Below the pieces are notes generated by a model. The model was not told where the DNA came from. It ran no database searches and saw nothing but the letters and a program-made list of their open reading frames with translations. From positions 20,956,001 to 21,020,000 of the forward strand of contig OU612073.1 in assembly GCA_914767715.1 (NCBI GenBank): a stretch of 64,000 nucleotides of DNA, in the 5' to 3' direction. A program made the position numbers and the translations under genes. Source of the DNA: Membranipora membranacea (Eukaryota; Bryozoa; Gymnolaemata; Cheilostomatida; Membraniporidae). Shown here one piece after another: positions 60,601 to 64,000 of the stretch; within the stretch, counting starts at the first letter, position 1; every line of letters begins with the position of its first letter.

Positions 60601-63600
60601 TTTATATAAACAATAACAGGAAAAACATGGGTGGCGTTATTTGCTGTTACACGGTGGTACAATGTTTATCCTACGCAGTATGCCTGCTGCCTATAGGTTA
60701 CAGGTGCAGGTACACTACTAACACGAGTAACTAAGATCAGCTGGAGGACAGCTTACCACACACCTAGTACAGGACAGGTGACCACATAGTAGTGTTATCT
60801 ACTCTGTGTCTGTGCCTATAATAGTAGTGAGACTGGTTACTCAAAAAAACTGCTTCTCTATAAACAATCTCTGAGGTGCCATAGTTAAAAATATTGTAAT
60901 GTAGCAAGCAGGCGGGTAGCATAGGCTAACCATGGCTTATTGAGGTAAACCTCCATGTTGCCTTGAGTTAGCTTACCACTTCCACAATCCATTCATAGAG
61001 TAATCAGAATAGAAATATAGTGGATCATTTTTGCTCTCCCACTGAACCACTTATTTCTTTGATCGTGGTTAGGTGGATGAGTCTGTGATGGAATGTGAGT
61101 TGTGAGCAGAGAGAGTGAGCTTTATTGTGGCCTCTCTCATCAACAGGCCACTCACCTAACTATCCATAAAATATATAACTACAAACTCATTAACATTTCC
61201 ATAATAATATCAATGCAATCATAGCACAATCATCTTCTCTCATTCCTTTGCAATCATATGTGTAAAATATCTAATATTCGAGAGTGGCTTGGAGTGGAGC
61301 AGATATAGGAGGGATATCAGCTGATACTCTATGGAGGCATTTCATCACAATGCTCTGACTTGGATTCTGAAATTCCTTTATACAAGCTGATCATGAAAAT
61401 TACCAAACTAAAATCATTAACGAAATTAAAATTGAGAGAACTTCCTATTAGGAGAAAATTGTAGTTTAACATCACTGAAAAATTTCAGCCAAAGGCCATC
61501 ATCAATTTTTCCGATAACTTCATTAACTTGGACGATTGTATATAATCATAAATTAGTGATATGTCTTACAGTTGACTAGGCAACGTTTGGACTAGTTTTT
61601 TTTCTGCAATGTGCCCAAACATGATGGCTTTGACTTTTGAACTTATTTGACTCACAAAATTATTTACGGATAAGAAGCAATTCTGTTTTGTTTTGAGTCC
61701 CTCCCTCTGTTTGTAGCCAACAAAGCTAACATTTTACGCTTGTTTCATAATATTATCATGTTTTGGTTTTATAATATCTAGGGTTTCATAATATAATCTC
61801 TTAAATCTTCACACCTTGAGGCCCAGGCATATCAAATGGACTAAGGTTATCAACAAAGATGCCTGACTCAACACTGGATCTTAAACAACCCTAACATTTC
61901 ACATAGCTCACTAATTAATTGACTAATAAATGTTACGCCTCTAGGTACTAATTATGACATTTTATACTCTGCTGCACACTGACTGATGGACTGACGGACG
62001 GACGGACATATGGAGGGCATCAATACGCTGCCGCCGGGTTAATGAATGGGGGACAGGGCACTGAGATATAAAGACCTACACACTGATGAGAAATTTGTTC
62101 AGGGTTGTGTTCAGATTATCATGTTCTCGGATTATCCTGACTCTCCTGTTTTCAATATGCCTTCTATTCTATATCAGCTTGTCAACATGCACCACAAGTC
62201 TTGCAAACTTGAATTATATTGTGGTTTGGGCCTGACAATCCAGTGAAGTTTTGAAGCCGTAGTTAACTTTAATTCAGTTCACATACAAAGCACAAGTTGG
62301 ACTTGCTATCATGACTATGATTTCAGCTCACTTCAAATATAATACGTCAAATAACCACAGAGGAATATGGCAAGGTTTGACTCGATAGTCTAACCATTCC
62401 GGTGTATGTGGTGTGCCATGAAATCTGTGGCTCCAGTGAATTACGTAGGTGTAGTCTCCTCTTTTAGGTCCACTGAGCTTGTATCAAATTTCCCTATAAA
62501 TAACGTTGAGTAATATTCGCTAAGCACAGATGACTTGTGTAATGTCTACTTTATTGCATGTGGAAATGCCTTAATGATGCCATTCATTCTTGATTCACAT
62601 GTTTTTAGACAGTCAGCATTTAAAACTCTGATCACTGAGTCAGATTATATCTATCTTGACTGTTTTTATGGTTATTTACCCCAAAATAAGCTCTGGGTAA
62701 TGACTGAATATGCTTTTCCGTTTCTCGTTTTTAGTTTAACAGCCCTTTGATGGAATTGATAATCAAACTCTAGTCTAGGGTTTCCAAACCAATCTGATCT
62801 CACCACCTTAGTCATTCACCAATGACAATAAGGTTATTAACGCTATTATATTTTATCTGTAACTGGTTGAGCTCTGAACATTACTCTGCAGTTTATTTAT
62901 TTAGGTTTTAATCTTTAGATCTTAGATCTTTAGATATAGATTTGAGTTTGAATTTTGTAACGGTAAACGTTACATTTCTGCTTTACAGTACAAACACCAC
63001 GAGTAAGAGTATACGAATCTATAGAGACGGTTAATGTTGGAGACAGCGTTAAGTTTACTTGTCGGGCTGATGGTAATCTACTCAGCAGTATAGAGTGGAT
63101 AGACAGCGATGGAAGAGAGATACAGACCAGGCGTGGAGAGCTCACCTTCAGTAGTGTCAGGTGAGAGATTCAAAGACTAAGATATATACTTTTATTGGCA
63201 ACCAAAGTCATCTCATTAGAAATGTTTTGCACTCAGTGCCAGATGATTTCTCTGATCACTCATGGTGTATAGTTATTCATTTACAATCACATCTGTGGCG
63301 AACACTATTCTTTTGAAGAGGCATCATTTAATTTTGTCAAACAGATCAACCTACTTTCACCTTGAGAAGGCAACTTCATATTCTGATTCCAGTTTTTTTA
63401 GTTTGTTGTACCAGGGAGTTTGGGACCGCAAACTTCTCTGATGACCAGTTTAGATCTTCTTCATGGCTCACGAATATTTCCCATTCAGTACAACAGGATT
63501 AACCACATGATTGAAATGTTTGGTCTTATTTTTCAGGAAATCGGATGAAGGTGTTTACACCTGTGAGGTATATAACTGGTTAGGAGTAAAAGTTACAGCT

Positions 63601-63628
63601 ACTGGTACACTGAGAGTCAATGGCCCAG
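57671..63628 (+). CDS. Immunoglobulin-domain protein, 5' part (gene continues past the window)
   Basis: Two secure exons, 62989-63160 and 63537-63628, encode one Ig (I-set-like) domain. It has a PRVRVY strand, VGDSVKFTC with the first Cys, IEWID with the core Trp, and DEGVYTCEVYN with the second Cys, then GTLRVNGP. They join in phase 2 and leave in phase 1. Upstream, an exon ending at 59729 (phase 1, compatible) encodes a short Cys-rich segment (ACGCTCGTD…GCDNQTE). A further exon, 57671-57745, reads as a signal peptide (MESSRVLHLCITLLPLRLA) and could join in phase 0 to an acceptor at 59597. Alternatively translation starts at ATG 59609. The protein is probably secreted or a receptor. Kinase, adhesion or other domains would lie beyond the window, so no family name is given. 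Confidence 0.65.
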
Positions 63629-64000
63629 GTGTGTACCAAGTTCACTCACTCCTCACTGCCTCACATGTCAGATCAAACATAGCACGCCTTTTGTATTTTG
63701 TGTATTGTCTACATCTCAGGCTCTGGAAAAGTCAAACCAGTCATACTGCTCTTGATGTTTCCATGAACTCATTTATAAGATCAAGGAATTACTTCCTGAT
63801 AAGATCATTCATTGTTATGAGAAAATTAGAATAGCTAGCTGTATTGTCAAAGTTGTCACAGCAAATGACTTTGACTTGTGCTAGACCAAAAAGTGATCTG
63901 AACTTGAGATCTTTGTTATCAGGGAAAAAATGACACACTGTATCAACATTGACTTTTTTTCTGACTAAGATAAGGGAGTTAAATTAGATATTATGATAAT

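Noticed and set aside
1-64000. CRISPR arrays, bacterial operons or prophage
   Set aside because: No regularly spaced repeats and no bacterial-type gene organisation; all real genes are spliced eukaryotic genes.

Overview
The window is animal nuclear DNA: AT-rich, about 37-40% GC by eye, with long intron-rich genes, GT-AG introns mostly of 100-4,000 bp, and scattered degenerate transposon copies. The gene content (DEG/ENaC channels, HOOK, prefoldin subunit 3, a GMC oxidoreductase, an Ig-domain protein, a U6 snRNA) is metazoan. DEG/ENaC channels are animal-specific, and the CUB, LDLa and Thr/Ser-rich modules together with marine-invertebrate-style repeats suggest an invertebrate such as a sponge or cnidarian. 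I cannot name the species from sequence alone. All gene models below were built by hand from reading frame, splice sites and phase. The five complete ones sum to exact multiples of three.

Layout. 1.8-12.7 kb (+) and 15.1-28.0 kb (-) hold two convergent, homologous DEG/ENaC channel genes. Their last nine exons have identical lengths (165, 119, 164, 111, 151, 76, 113, 92 and 165 nt), but the segment inserted after TM1 is entirely different: an LDLa domain plus five small Thr/Ser exons in the first, a CUB domain plus a 150-residue Thr/Ser exon in the second. A U6 snRNA gene lies inside intron 3 of the second gene, and a striking pair of overlapping palindromes lies in its intron 1. The tail-to-tail spacer contains a tRNA-derived SINE.

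28-33 kb is a gene-poor, repeat-rich stretch: a foldback repeat, a 1.25-kb terminal-inverted-repeat element with a 9-bp target duplication, and a dead copy of one exon of the neighbouring GMC gene. 33.2-42.0 kb (+) is a complete 630-residue GMC (choline/glucose dehydrogenase-type) oxidoreductase with a predicted N-terminal membrane anchor. Its 4.3-kb intron 8 is full of repeats, including LINE endonuclease remains.

43.0-52.8 kb (-) is a complete HOOK dynein adaptor (739 residues) with two in-frame cassette exons and a candidate alternative 3'-terminal exon that would remove the cargo-binding end. 53.7-55.9 kb (-) is prefoldin subunit 3 (188 residues). From about 57.7 kb to the window end (+) is the 5' part of an Ig-domain gene that runs off the window.

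The genes do not form an obvious pathway. The biologically unusual item is the channel pair: the same pore was apparently duplicated and given different exchangeable extracellular modules between phase-1 introns, each preceded by a furin-like polybasic site.
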